A DNA stretch of 64,000 bases from an uncultured Bacteroidota bacterium (GCA_903944895.1 CAJATL010000335.1:1-64000); one strand, 5' to 3'. Positions 27,988 through 36,363 are shown, counted from the stretch's first letter. Program-made: numbers and translations. Notes: a model not told the origin generated them from the letters alone.

Positions 27988-30783
27988 TTAATAAACACCC
28001 AAAAGTAATGAATAAACAATTAATATGACCATAATTACTCCAAGGGCGAGGAATGTGAATCCAAAAAACTTAACTACTTTCATCCATTGTGGCGAAAATT
28101 CTCTTTCTACGACCATCTCATCAAGTCTGCCCGATTCAACCAATTCCTGATATTCACGGGGACGATCTTTTTTGTATTCCTCCAAAGGCACATGTCCGGT
28201 AAAAATTACAGTGTCCATCGGGAACGATTCCGGCCGGAGGTGAGTGTTAAAAAAGTGAATCGTGAAAATAAATCCTGTCGCAAGTAAGGCTTCATCGCTA
28301 TGAATAATCTGGGCAACGTTGATAGCCCAGCCAGGTAAAAACAGCGTAAAAAATTCCGGAAACCATAAAATCAAACCAGAGAAACCAATTACCGCTACAC
28401 CCCAAAATACTGCCATGTAATCAAACTTTTCCCAATAGGTCCAGCGACCATACTCAGGGCGGGGGCCTTTACCCAAAAACCATTTTATCGAATCACGCAG
28501 ATCAAAATAATCCTGCTTATTAAACATAATAGAGCCTTTGCCGAAAACAAATTCCTTAATACTGCTGCCTGCTTTAGCTCTGAGTAAAACCAGATTGTAC
28601 AGATGAAATGCGAAATACCCGAAGGTCAGGATTGCAGCAAAACGATGCAGGTTCCCGGCAATTTTAACTCCACCAAGTAAGTTAGCTACAAAAGTAGCCC
28701 ATTCCATGTGTGCAAATTTCAGTGTCATTCCGGTTAGTGCAAGCACTAAAAAGCTTATGATAACCATCAGGTGGGTAAAACGCTGCCTCGTGTTAAAACG
28801 GCGGTAATACTTGATTGGGCCTGTTTGTTTTTCGTGTTTATTCTTTTTCCGCTGTTTCATCGACTTTGGCAGCCAGATGAGTGTATGAAATCCGAAAAAT
28901 GAAAACACGGATACCAACAGAGTGGTCATTGCCCAAAATGAATAAAACAGAATGTCGTTATCGTTGTGTGTGGCATGGGTCAGATAGCCAGTAAACTCAA
29001 GATTGGCGTTGCTGTGACATTTTTTACAGGTTGTGACAATGTTTTTAAATCCTATCTGTGAGTTAGGATTTTTCCCGTTGAGAATATAGTGAGATCCATG
29101 ACAATCTGAACATCTGGCAGCTCGTAAATCACCGAGCTGGTATGCTTTGCCGTGGTAAGTTTCTTTATAGGTTTCAGAAAGTTTTTGATGGCATTTACCA
29201 CATTGCAGTGTGACTTCAGTCATGAATTTGCTTTGATCGATTTCGCTGATAATATGCGCAGAATGGCAATCGGTGCAAGTCGGGAACTTTAATTTATCGG
29301 TATTGTTTCTGATAGAGTGGTCGCTGCTCAGGTATTCGTCATAAATGCTTTTGTGGCATTTAGCGCAGGTTAACGGAACATTTGCAGGATTTACTGATGA
29401 GGCGCTATCAGACATTTTAAGTTCGTGGTGTGTAGTATGGCAATCGGTGCAAATGGCGCTTACAAGCAGGCCTTTTTCGATTAATCCCTTGCCGTGAATA
29501 CTTTTTGAATAATCAGCATAGGCATCAACCTCTTTTAAAACGGCGTGATTATTAGCCTGTCCGCCCTTGCTGTGACAGCTTCCACAAAGAGCAGGAACAG
29601 CAGACCTATAGATGGGTGATTTATCATCAGTTTTGGACTTGGTTTCATGCGTGCCATGGCAATTGGTGCAATAAGGTGCGTCTGGTTTTTTCTCAATGTA
29701 GGCCTTTCCATGCCCGCTGTCGAAATAATCGTTGGCAACTTCGATGTGGCAGTTCGAGCAATCAACCCATTTGGATGTTTCGCATGGTCGTTCCAGTTTT
29801 GGATTTGCATCAGCATGGCATTTAATACATGGAATATTTAAGTGTACCGAATTAGCCAGGTGTGAAATATCAACAGGTATGATGCTATCACCCTTAAAAA
29901 TTGGCCTTTTTGTAGTATTGGCAACATCGTGGCAAGCCAGGCACACCTTGTTGGAAACAGTTTTTTCGATCGATTGAAATTCGACAATATGTGGCGGGTG
30001 GCAATCGCTGCATGAAGGCACGGCACCAGGTTCTTTTTCCCATAATTCATTTCTGACTACTTTTTTGTGTGTCTGCTCAATTCTAACGTGACATGTCATA
30101 CAAGTAGTTGCAACCTGATCGTGATGAATAGTAGAATTTTTATCGGTATGTGGCAACACCAGGTGGTTCCCGTGACAGTCGTTACAAGTTGCAGTTACCA
30201 GAAGGCCGCTTTCGAATAATCCTCTTCCGTGAATCCCTTCACTATAGTTTTCGATAATGTTGTGCTCGGTAATATTGTAATTTCGTGATACCGGCGCCCC
30301 TTCTTTGTGGCAATTCCCGCATAAATACGGGATATTCATTTTATAGGTGCGTGAAGCCGGGTTGGTTCGGGTAAGAATGTCGTGTGTTCCATGACATTCT
30401 TTACAATCCGGGGCATAAGGATCATTTCGGCTGAAGGCTTTTCCGTGGATGCCCTGGAAAAACTCCATGTCGGCATCTTTATGGCAGCTCCCGCAATTCA
30501 CAAGCGGCATTTTTTTTATGTTGTCGGCATGAGGGAAATTCTCAGCATCTTCTTCGATATGGCATTTAACACATTCAACAGTAGCATGTACCGATTTTGA
30601 AATTGCTTCGGGTGTAATAAATAAAGATACCTTTTTGCCCTTTCTGACCATTGTCAGTTCAGGATCGCCATGGCACATCAGGCAATCATCATTTGTCTGG
30701 GCAACAAGTTTTCCCGAAATCAGTATTAAAACAAAAATCAGAATCTTGTTAACGATAATAAAATATTTTCTCTTAGCTTGCAT
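27988..30783 (-). CDS. 19-haem cytochrome c fused to a cytochrome b561-type membrane domain
   Basis: This 931-aa protein has a signal peptide (about 28 aa), 19 CXXCH motifs spread over residues 34-590, then about five hydrophobic spans with conserved His residues (TRQRFTHLM, NLHRFAA, FAFHLYN, IIHSDEAL, FTIHFFNTH) like a b561/formate-dehydrogenase-gamma cytochrome b. The haem part is internally repeated: haems 2-9 and 10-17 follow the same order with HGKA, GTH and CG(N/S)CH landmarks, and haems 18-19 begin a third copy. The fusion could pass quinol electrons straight into a long periplasmic haem wire. Its promoter carries an FNR-like site. Confidence 0.88.
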   Translation of the reverse strand: MQAKRKYFIIVNKILIFVLILISGKLVAQTNDDCLMCHGDPELTMVRKGKKVSLFITPEAISKSVHATVECVKCHIEEDAENFPHADNIKKMPLVNCGSCHKDADMEFFQGIHGKAFSRNDPYAPDCKECHGTHDILTRTNPASRTYKMNIPYLCGNCHKEGAPVSRNYNITEHNIIENYSEGIHGRGLFESGLLVTATCNDCHGNHLVLPHTDKNSTIHHDQVATTCMTCHVRIEQTHKKVVRNELWEKEPGAVPSCSDCHPPHIVEFQSIEKTVSNKVCLACHDVANTTKRPIFKGDSIIPVDISHLANSVHLNIPCIKCHADANPKLERPCETSKWVDCSNCHIEVANDYFDSGHGKAYIEKKPDAPYCTNCHGTHETKSKTDDKSPIYRSAVPALCGSCHSKGGQANNHAVLKEVDAYADYSKSIHGKGLIEKGLLVSAICTDCHTTHHELKMSDSASSVNPANVPLTCAKCHKSIYDEYLSSDHSIRNNTDKLKFPTCTDCHSAHIISEIDQSKFMTEVTLQCGKCHQKLSETYKETYHGKAYQLGDLRAARCSDCHGSHYILNGKNPNSQIGFKNIVTTCKKCHSNANLEFTGYLTHATHNDNDILFYSFWAMTTLLVSVFSFFGFHTLIWLPKSMKQRKKNKHEKQTGPIKYYRRFNTRQRFTHLMVIISFLVLALTGMTLKFAHMEWATFVANLLGGVKIAGNLHRFAAILTFGYFAFHLYNLVLLRAKAGSSIKEFVFGKGSIMFNKQDYFDLRDSIKWFLGKGPRPEYGRWTYWEKFDYMAVFWGVAVIGFSGLILWFPEFFTLFLPGWAINVAQIIHSDEALLATGFIFTIHFFNTHLRPESFPMDTVIFTGHVPLEEYKKDRPREYQELVESGRLDEMVVEREFSPQWMKVVKFFGFTFLALGVIMVILIVYSLLLGVY

Positions 30784-30827
30784 CTTTCAAACGTTTTAGT
30801 GTTGTTTACTTACAATCAGCGTCTTAT

Positions 30828-30870
30828 CAAAAATAATAACAAGTCAGACACACTGTTTGAGCCAGCTCAA
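30828..30870 (-). promoter_or_regulatory. Candidate FNR-activated promoter of the 19-haem fusion gene
   Basis: On the minus strand a TATTTTTG minus-7 element (30828-30835) has no TTTG 20 bases upstream. In its place is the palindrome TTGAGCTGGCTCAA (30857-30870), close to the FNR/CRP consensus TTGAT-N4-ATCAA. Its centre lies about 41 bases before the predicted transcription start, the class II activator position. The start codon is about 40 bases downstream. Confidence 0.5.
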
Positions 30871-30896
30871 TATTTGCCGAAAATTCTTTTTCACTG

Positions 30897-31505
30897 TTAA
30901 TGCCAACCATCAATCATGCTTTTAAAATTGCTCCAGGTTGTAGTTCCTATTGTACAGAAATAAATATGGACAAACATAAAAACCGAGATAAAAAACCCAA
31001 TAATTCCGTGTAGTAATGCGGTGAGATGAAGACCGCTTATTCCAAAAACATTGGTAAGATTTGTTTCCGGAAATAAAAGCCCCCAGCCTGTAATAAAAAT
31101 CAGAGGCAGGAAAAAATACATGGCCACCAGATACGAAACTTTCTGAAGCGGATTAAACTTGCGGTCTTTGGTTACCGGGTATGGTTTTTCGGCATGTGTA
31201 AAAATGCCAACAGTGTAATAAACAGCCTGTTTTTTAAGGCTTTCGAATAATCCTTTTATTTGGGTTTTATAGTATTTGCCATTTGGTGTAAAGGCATTTC
31301 CAATAACAAAAACGAAGTAACTTAACGTGAGTAGAATTCCGGCAATGTTGTGCATGGTAACCGCAATATCAAACCTGATAATCGGATATTCGGGATTCGA
31401 ATATTGAAGGCTCACTCCTGAAATAATGAGTACGAGACATAAAATGGCATTTGTCCAGTGCCACAGTCTGATCCAGATAGGATATAAATAAAGTCGTTCT
31501 GACAT
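30897..31505 (-). CDS. Cytochrome b561-domain membrane protein
   Basis: This 202-aa protein has four main hydrophobic spans with His residues suited to b-haem ligation (RLWHWTNA, TMHNIAG, LLHGIIGF, FVHIYF). It is the size of the integral cytochrome b subunits found with formate dehydrogenases, hydrogenases and thiosulfate reductases. It starts 7 bases after the stop of the heptahaem cytochrome gene, so the two probably form a quinol:cytochrome c module. Confidence 0.88.
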   Translation of the reverse strand: MSERLYLYPIWIRLWHWTNAILCLVLIISGVSLQYSNPEYPIIRFDIAVTMHNIAGILLTLSYFVFVIGNAFTPNGKYYKTQIKGLFESLKKQAVYYTVGIFTHAEKPYPVTKDRKFNPLQKVSYLVAMYFFLPLIFITGWGLLFPETNLTNVFGISGLHLTALLHGIIGFFISVFMFVHIYFCTIGTTTWSNFKSMIDGWH

Positions 31506-31512
31506 GAGTTTT

Positions 31513-32469
31513 CTATTTTTTAAGAATTCTGATAATTGAGTGAACGGTTATTCCCAGGATTACAAATCCAAACATCACCAGGCTGATAATATTTAAGTAG
31601 ATATTGCGATTTGCACCGATTACGTAAGAATCGTTCATGAGGGAAGCGTTCAAAAAGCCTGCTTTATTCCGTTTTTCCAGAACCTGGTATTTGTACAAAG
31701 AGGCCATTAAAATTGAATTGCTCTGGTGACATTGTACACATTTCTTTACTGCCTGTTCTTTAGGCAAAATCAGGTGTGCTACCAGTATGCTGTCATTGTT
31801 TTGTGTATGACATTCGATGCACCTGACGTTTGCGAAATGTGCTTTTTGGTTTGGAAGCCAGTCATGAGTAACCAAAACATTTGGATTTTCCTTTTCGGTA
31901 AGCATCTGATAATTGTCAATATCAGCATGACAATTTAAACAAATCGCATTGTCGTAGGCGATAGTTTGTGAAAGATTTTCGGTGTTGCGCGCACTGATTT
32001 TGTATGAATGTGGGTTGTGACACATCCAACAGGTAAAACTTTCGTCGTGCCGACTCGAGTGAACACTCTGATGGAATTCGTTGTCGATACCTTCGAAGTT
32101 AAATTTTGCATAAGTTTCATCGCCGCCGTGGCAATCCATGCATTGGAACTTTGCTTCCATCCTGAGGTTCCCGTTGTGTGGGAAGTTTTCATAGTCGCTT
32201 GAGTGGCAATCGGTGCAAACAAAAGATTTGTGGTTGGATACATAAAATGTAGCCGAGTCAAACACAAAGTAAGGATTCATCCTTTCCTTTACCTGCTTCC
32301 CCTGAGACTCGTTAAAAAATGAGTAAAATTTATCCCCGTGGCATTTAAAGCACTTTTGATTTTGGATAACATTGGCAGGAATTTCTTTGTCATCCTGGGA
32401 TAAGGCAGGAAAAGACAGTAATAATAGCCCTGTTGCAAGTAAAATTATTTTTCTAAAACCGGTTTTCAT
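31513..32469 (-). CDS. Heptahaem cytochrome c with C-terminal membrane anchor
   Basis: This 318-aa protein has a signal peptide ending PALSQ, seven CXXCH motifs (CFKCH, CTDCH, CMDCH, CWMCH, CLNCH, CIECH, CVQCH) and a single C-terminal hydrophobic span (about 287-312) with a basic RILKK end. It is therefore a periplasmic haem domain tethered to the inner membrane. With the cytochrome b encoded 7 bases downstream it forms a plausible quinol-linked electron-transfer unit. No CXXCK or other catalytic haem site is visible. Confidence 0.9.
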   Translation of the reverse strand: MKTGFRKIILLATGLLLLSFPALSQDDKEIPANVIQNQKCFKCHGDKFYSFFNESQGKQVKERMNPYFVFDSATFYVSNHKSFVCTDCHSSDYENFPHNGNLRMEAKFQCMDCHGGDETYAKFNFEGIDNEFHQSVHSSRHDESFTCWMCHNPHSYKISARNTENLSQTIAYDNAICLNCHADIDNYQMLTEKENPNVLVTHDWLPNQKAHFANVRCIECHTQNNDSILVAHLILPKEQAVKKCVQCHQSNSILMASLYKYQVLEKRNKAGFLNASLMNDSYVIGANRNIYLNIISLVMFGFVILGITVHSIIRILKK

Positions 32470-32565
32470 AGTTTGAGTTCAATTTTTAGAACGCCTTACT
32501 TTCCTTTATCGTAAAATAAATGGCAGGCATTTAGCAGGTTAAAGTTTATAATCAGGAAAAACGAA

Positions 32566-32593
32566 AAGGGTGAAAAATGGACTAAACACCCTT
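32566..32593 (-). terminator. Intrinsic terminator after the DUF5777 barrel gene
   Basis: The stem AAGGGTG/CACCCTT with a 14-base loop and a T-rich minus-strand tail (TTTTCGTTTTT) lies 79 bases after the stop and separates it from the heptahaem gene. Confidence 0.7.
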
Positions 32594-32671
32594 ATCACAG
32601 GCTTTCAATGTATTAAAATTTCTTTGAATTATTGTTACTGTCCATTTTTTTGCTACTTCAAAGATTATTTC

Positions 32672-33553
32672 TTAAAAATTCCAGAGTCGTGTAATATTAA
32701 AGCCGATCATCATTTCCTCGAACAAATGTCCCTTTTTAGCCCAGTCGTTTTGATTTTCCATCATGTTGTACTGTGGACTGAGGGTATTTGCTGTACCAGC
32801 AAAAATCTGGAATACGTGTGTTCCAGAAGAAATTTCCCAACCAAATCCCAAATTTGGTTTTGGTTTATTAATGGGTTCGCTGTTTTCGTAAATGGATTTA
32901 ATATCCAGCGGAATGTCATAATTAAATATCACTGCCGATTGTGCAGAAATCTTGTATCTTGCACTGATTGATATTCCGATTTTATCGTGTTCATTCAACG
33001 AATCAACCGAATTCAGGTGTGAAAAGCTTGGCGAGATCTGCATGCTGAAATTATTATTGAATTTGCGGGCAATAATGAGCTGTGCAAAATACGAAAACCT
33101 GTTGGTGAATTGGTAGTTTACGCCGAAATCAGCCGAATCAACGCAGGTGATTCCCATGTTTCCGTAAAATGTTACGGCAACAGGGTAACTTTCGGAGCGG
33201 GTTTGATTGATGATATTATATTTTACCCTGAAATCCATAAGTTTACGGTCTTTGGTGTAACCATATCCAACCATTAAATTTGTCATTGGAGTATAGTTTA
33301 TTCCGAGGCGGATATTCGATGGAGCATACACTCCATAAACATCGGTAATTCCATTGTTCCATTTACCAAAACGATGTTCGATTGTTGCCTCCAGCGTTTT
33401 TGCAGTTTGTGTTACAATAGTCTGGTTGTCGATAAGTACACCACTTTCAAATGGATTACTAACCGGTCTGTTGTCGGGGGCTTCTTCCTGTGCAAACACC
33501 GAAAAAGCTGACATCAGAAATAGTACTAACAAGTATTTTATTGATTTCATCAT
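32672..33553 (-). CDS. DUF5777-like outer-membrane beta-barrel
   Basis: This 293-aa protein has a signal peptide ending SVFAQ and a mature chain of alternating beta strands ending in NITRLWNF, an outer-membrane-barrel C terminus. RPVSNPFESGVLIDNQT and TLEATIEHRFGKWN match the DUF5777 family as I remember it. It lies 29 bases downstream of a monohaem lipoprotein gene. With the haem proteins around it, a role as the porin of an outer-membrane electron conduit is a plausible inference, not a demonstrated function. Confidence 0.75.
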   Translation of the reverse strand: MMKSIKYLLVLFLMSAFSVFAQEEAPDNRPVSNPFESGVLIDNQTIVTQTAKTLEATIEHRFGKWNNGITDVYGVYAPSNIRLGINYTPMTNLMVGYGYTKDRKLMDFRVKYNIINQTRSESYPVAVTFYGNMGITCVDSADFGVNYQFTNRFSYFAQLIIARKFNNNFSMQISPSFSHLNSVDSLNEHDKIGISISARYKISAQSAVIFNYDIPLDIKSIYENSEPINKPKPNLGFGWEISSGTHVFQIFAGTANTLSPQYNMMENQNDWAKKGHLFEEMMIGFNITRLWNF

Positions 33554-33582
33554 TTAAGATTTTAAATTTAATTATCCTCTGA

Positions 33583-33978
33583 TTAATTATTTTTAGCACC
33601 GTCCTCGATCCAAAGCAAAATTGCTGCAGCTTCATCAACTGTGTATTTTTTCCAGTTGTGTGTTGATGATGTTGGGCTTGGATACGCATAAATTACGCTG
33701 TTTTCAGGTGTTGTCTGATCTATTAACCCCATCGAGGTAAGACTGCTGTATGCATTGTCGGGAGTGAGATTGGGAGCTGTTCCGCCATCACCATGACAAC
33801 TTGTGCATTTATTACCATTATTCCAGAGAGGGACAATGTTTAAGCTAAAACTGATGGTGTCTCCCGGTGGTACAATCGGAACCGACTTTTTTGGTTCGAC
33901 AAACTCATATTCGCAGGCGGTAAAAAAGCTTACCAGAATTGCGAATACCACTAAGTTAAGAATGTGTTTTGATTTCAT
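33583..33978 (-). CDS. Monohaem cytochrome c lipoprotein
   Basis: This 131-aa protein has a lipobox FFTAC (Cys about 22) and a single haem motif CTSCH inside LWNNGNKCTSCHGDGG. The pattern with downstream LTPDNAYSSL and a late Trp-Ile (ILLWIEDGAKNN) is that of short cytochrome c domains often seen beside Bacteroidota outer-membrane proteins. It lies first in a two-gene unit with the DUF5777 barrel and is probably anchored to the outer membrane. Confidence 0.85.
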   Translation of the reverse strand: MKSKHILNLVVFAILVSFFTACEYEFVEPKKSVPIVPPGDTISFSLNIVPLWNNGNKCTSCHGDGGTAPNLTPDNAYSSLTSMGLIDQTTPENSVIYAYPSPTSSTHNWKKYTVDEAAAILLWIEDGAKNN

Positions 33979-34002
33979 GATTAATTTTTTATGTAAAAAT
34001 AT

Positions 34003-34041
34003 AAAAAAAGGCTTGCAATCTTAAATTGGAAGCCTTTTTTT
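34003..34041 (-). terminator. Intrinsic terminator of the multihaem lipoprotein gene
   Basis: The 12-bp arms AAAAAAAGGCTT and AAGCCTTTTTTT surround a 15-base loop, 17 bases after the stop. Confidence 0.85.
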
Positions 34042-34057
34042 TAAAATTAAAAACCAA

Positions 34058-35401
34058 TTATTTTGTGCCTACGGCAGCAAGTGAATTGTCCAATAAAGTT
34101 TTGGTGTATTTGTAATTGTGAATACCTAAACTATAATCTCTCAAACACATCTGGAAGTTAATGATTGCGCCCATTTGTGCATTGGTGAGGGTAATTTTAG
34201 GTAATGCTGCGTTGATGTCTTTCTGCTCCTGTGTCCATGAGTTCGAAACGGTAGGATTCTGGAAAGTACCTGTTGGGTTATTGTTTAAACCTTCAGGATT
34301 ATTGATCGGATCATAAATATTCAGGTAACCATCATATTTGTTGGTGGTGTTGGCTGCCCAAAGATTTGCTTCGGTATCAGGATTTCTGTTCAGGATTTCG
34401 ATACCACCAATTTGTAATGCTGCTGCAAGACTATTAAGCCTGTCTTTAATGTTAGCTCTTGGGGTTACCCAAAAAGTTTCACTTGAAGCATTAACATCTG
34501 AGTGGCAATCTGTAGTATTACATCCATTGAAGTTTCCTTTTGCTACGAAGGTATGTCCACCTGCCCTACCAGCAACGGTAGCCATGTGGCAATCCTGACA
34601 TGAAGAACCGCTTGTGTGGAATGAATTGGCATAACCTGAGCCAAATTCAACACCGCCCATACCAGCAAAAACAGCACCTGCTGTGCCATAGTGAGTATGT
34701 GTACGATAACCTGGTTTCAGTTTGGTAGCTGTTCCGCCATCTGGATTGTAGAACCAATCGCCGGGAGCTGCAGCAATACCTACATAGTCAAGAACATTTC
34801 CGTCGGCTGCAGAAGCAGTGAAAGGACGTGGTTGGTGACATTTGATACATAAATTACTTCTTCCGCCATCAGCAGCGCAATCAATGGTTTTGGCACCACC
34901 CCACATGGTCATCGATACCGGGGCTACAGTTGTTAAAGCCAAATCACCAGGTGTATAGGTAGTATGCAATGCACTGTGGCAGGTTGAACAGGTAATTTCA
35001 CCGTAAGCTGCTGTAGCTACAGTTGTGTAACCGTTTACATACTTGTTGGTAGTTGGGTTTAATGTAAATGTTGAAGGTACATTGTTTTCAACTACATACT
35101 TAAAGGCTTCTGACGCATGGCATGGAGTACAGCCAGTGTTTCCGGCTTCTTCAAAAGCTGCTTCACCCCATGAGTGTTTTGAAAGCTCATACTGTGTTGC
35201 AGCCAGTTCAATTCCGTCTGGTGAATGGCATTCGATGCAACCTGCGGTTCCATCAGCGCCATTAGTACCATTGGTTCCGTTGGTTCCGTTGGTTCCGTTA
35301 GTTCCTGCAGGTCCTTGTGGGCCTTCTTTTGTACATCCCGCTGCGATGAGTACCATGACCATCAACAGCATTGCTAATTTTGCTAAGAATAAATTTTTCA
35401 T
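34058..35401 (-). CDS. Multihaem cytochrome c lipoprotein with collagen-like linker
   Basis: This 447-aa lipoprotein has the lipobox IAAGC (Cys about 23), then KEGPQGPAGTNGTNG, a Gly-X-Y collagen-like stretch of about nine triplets, and then the haem domain: CIECH, CTPCH, CSTCH, CIKCH, CQDCH and one CX4CH (CNTTDCH). The C-terminal 150 residues carry no haem. The linker would hold the haem domain away from the membrane. The start at 35401 is chosen over 35485 because it places the signal peptide at the N terminus and fits the promoter at 35438-35468. Confidence 0.88.
   Translation of the reverse strand: MKNLFLAKLAMLLMVMVLIAAGCTKEGPQGPAGTNGTNGTNGTNGTNGADGTAGCIECHSPDGIELAATQYELSKHSWGEAAFEEAGNTGCTPCHASEAFKYVVENNVPSTFTLNPTTNKYVNGYTTVATAAYGEITCSTCHSALHTTYTPGDLALTTVAPVSMTMWGGAKTIDCAADGGRSNLCIKCHQPRPFTASAADGNVLDYVGIAAAPGDWFYNPDGGTATKLKPGYRTHTHYGTAGAVFAGMGGVEFGSGYANSFHTSGSSCQDCHMATVAGRAGGHTFVAKGNFNGCNTTDCHSDVNASSETFWVTPRANIKDRLNSLAAALQIGGIEILNRNPDTEANLWAANTTNKYDGYLNIYDPINNPEGLNNNPTGTFQNPTVSNSWTQEQKDINAALPKITLTNAQMGAIINFQMCLRDYSLGIHNYKYTKTLLDNSLAAVGTK
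35262..35310. repeat. 9-bp tandem repeat encoding the collagen-like Gly-Thr-Asn linker
   Basis: The unit TTGGTTCCG is repeated about four times almost without change inside the multihaem lipoprotein gene and encodes GTN triplets on the minus strand. Such repeats change copy number easily, so linker length may vary between strains. Confidence 0.8.
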
Positions 35402-35437
35402 ATTAAATATTAAATTTAGTTGGTTTTGAAATTTGAG

Positions 35438-35468
35438 CAAAAATAGACTTACAAAAAATACTGGCCAA
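35438..35468 (-). promoter_or_regulatory. Bacteroidota-type promoter of the multihaem lipoprotein gene
   Basis: On the minus strand TTG, then exactly 20 bases, then TATTTTTG fits the minus-33/minus-7 consensus. The predicted transcription start near 35432 lies about 30 bases before the ATG at 35401, which supports that start. Confidence 0.6.
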
Positions 35469-35521
35469 CCTTCACACCACAACATAATACTGATATATCG
35501 AAATATTTATCAGTGTTAGTA

Positions 35522-35535
35522 TTGATCTATGTCAA
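35522..35535. promoter_or_regulatory. FNR/CRP-type operator between the haem lipoprotein and the regulator gene
   Basis: TTGATCTATGTCAA reads TTGAT-N4-GTCAA, one base from the FNR consensus TTGAT-N4-ATCAA. It lies in the 234-base divergent region, about 97 bases upstream of the predicted start of the lipoprotein transcript and about 73 upstream of that of the regulator gene, so it could serve both genes. Confidence 0.6.
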
Positions 35536-35587
35536 CCAAAATTAAACCCCCGTTGATTTTAATATGTTAATGTATTGATATTATGCT

Positions 35588-35595
35588 TACTTTTG
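35588..35595 (+). promoter_or_regulatory. Candidate minus-7 element of the Crp/Fnr gene
   Basis: TACTTTTG matches TAnnTTTG, about 40 bases before the ATG. No good TTTG lies 19-20 bases upstream, which would fit an activator-dependent or weak promoter. Confidence 0.35.
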
Positions 35596-35635
35596 CTTCA
35601 TTAAAAATCCCCTTTCAGCGGGTAATTTTATTAAT

Positions 35636-36340
35636 ATGATTAATTTTAAACGGTCAGTTAACTGCGGGGGTTGCAGTGAATGCAACAATAAATCGCCACT
35701 TTTCAATTCATTGAGCAGTGAGGAGCTGGAAATTATTAACAAGGATAGGTTTGAAGTTACTTACAAGTCCGGCGAAATGATTTTTAAACAGGGAACCGCA
35801 TCAACCCATATCTTAATGCTGACTTCCGGCCTGGTAAAAATTTACCTGGAAGGCTACAATAGCAAAAACCTTCTTCTAAAAGTTATCAAACCACCCAGAA
35901 TATTTGGGGCTTTAGGAATTTATTTTGATAACCGAAACTATTACACTGCCACAGCACTCGAAAATTCGACCGTGTGTTTTGTGAGTGTTGATAACTTTAA
36001 ACAATGCGTCAGGTCGAATCCTGATTTTGCAGAGAAATTTATCGAACACCTCAACCGTAACTCAGTTTATGCTTTTGGTCGGTTTGTTGATTTGACTCAA
36101 AAACAAATGCCAGGCAGGGTTGCCGATGCGCTACTTTATCTTGCCAACGATGTTTACGAATCCAATCCTTTCAAAATTACCATTTCACGGCAGGATTTGG
36201 CTGAAATGACAAGCCTTTCGAAAGAAAGTTTTATCAGAATACTTAAAGAATTTAAAGAAGAGAACATCATTAAAATGAATGGTGATTTTATCGAAATCAG
36301 CAAAATGGATGCGCTGAAAAAGATAAGTCAGGTAGGATAA
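35636..36340 (+). CDS. Crp/Fnr family regulator with N-terminal Cys cluster
   Basis: This 234-aa protein has a cyclic-nucleotide-binding-like beta-roll (about 20-135), a dimer helix, and a winged HTH (about 180-212). In the recognition helix LSKESFIRIL, Glu197 and Arg201 match the K/R-E-x-x-x-R pattern of TTGA/TGTGA readers. The N terminus has Cys10, Cys13 and Cys16, with Cys114 and Cys124 further in, suggesting an oxygen- or NO-sensing Fe-S cluster like FNR, although the spacing differs from E. coli FNR. Its position next to the cytochrome region and FNR-like sites makes it the likely local regulator. Confidence 0.85.
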   Translation: MINFKRSVNCGGCSECNNKSPLFNSLSSEELEIINKDRFEVTYKSGEMIFKQGTASTHILMLTSGLVKIYLEGYNSKNLLLKVIKPPRIFGALGIYFDNRNYYTATALENSTVCFVSVDNFKQCVRSNPDFAEKFIEHLNRNSVYAFGRFVDLTQKQMPGRVADALLYLANDVYESNPFKITISRQDLAEMTSLSKESFIRILKEFKEENIIKMNGDFIEISKMDALKKISQVG

Positions 36341-36363
36341 CTATATTATAAAGGTGTACTCAA

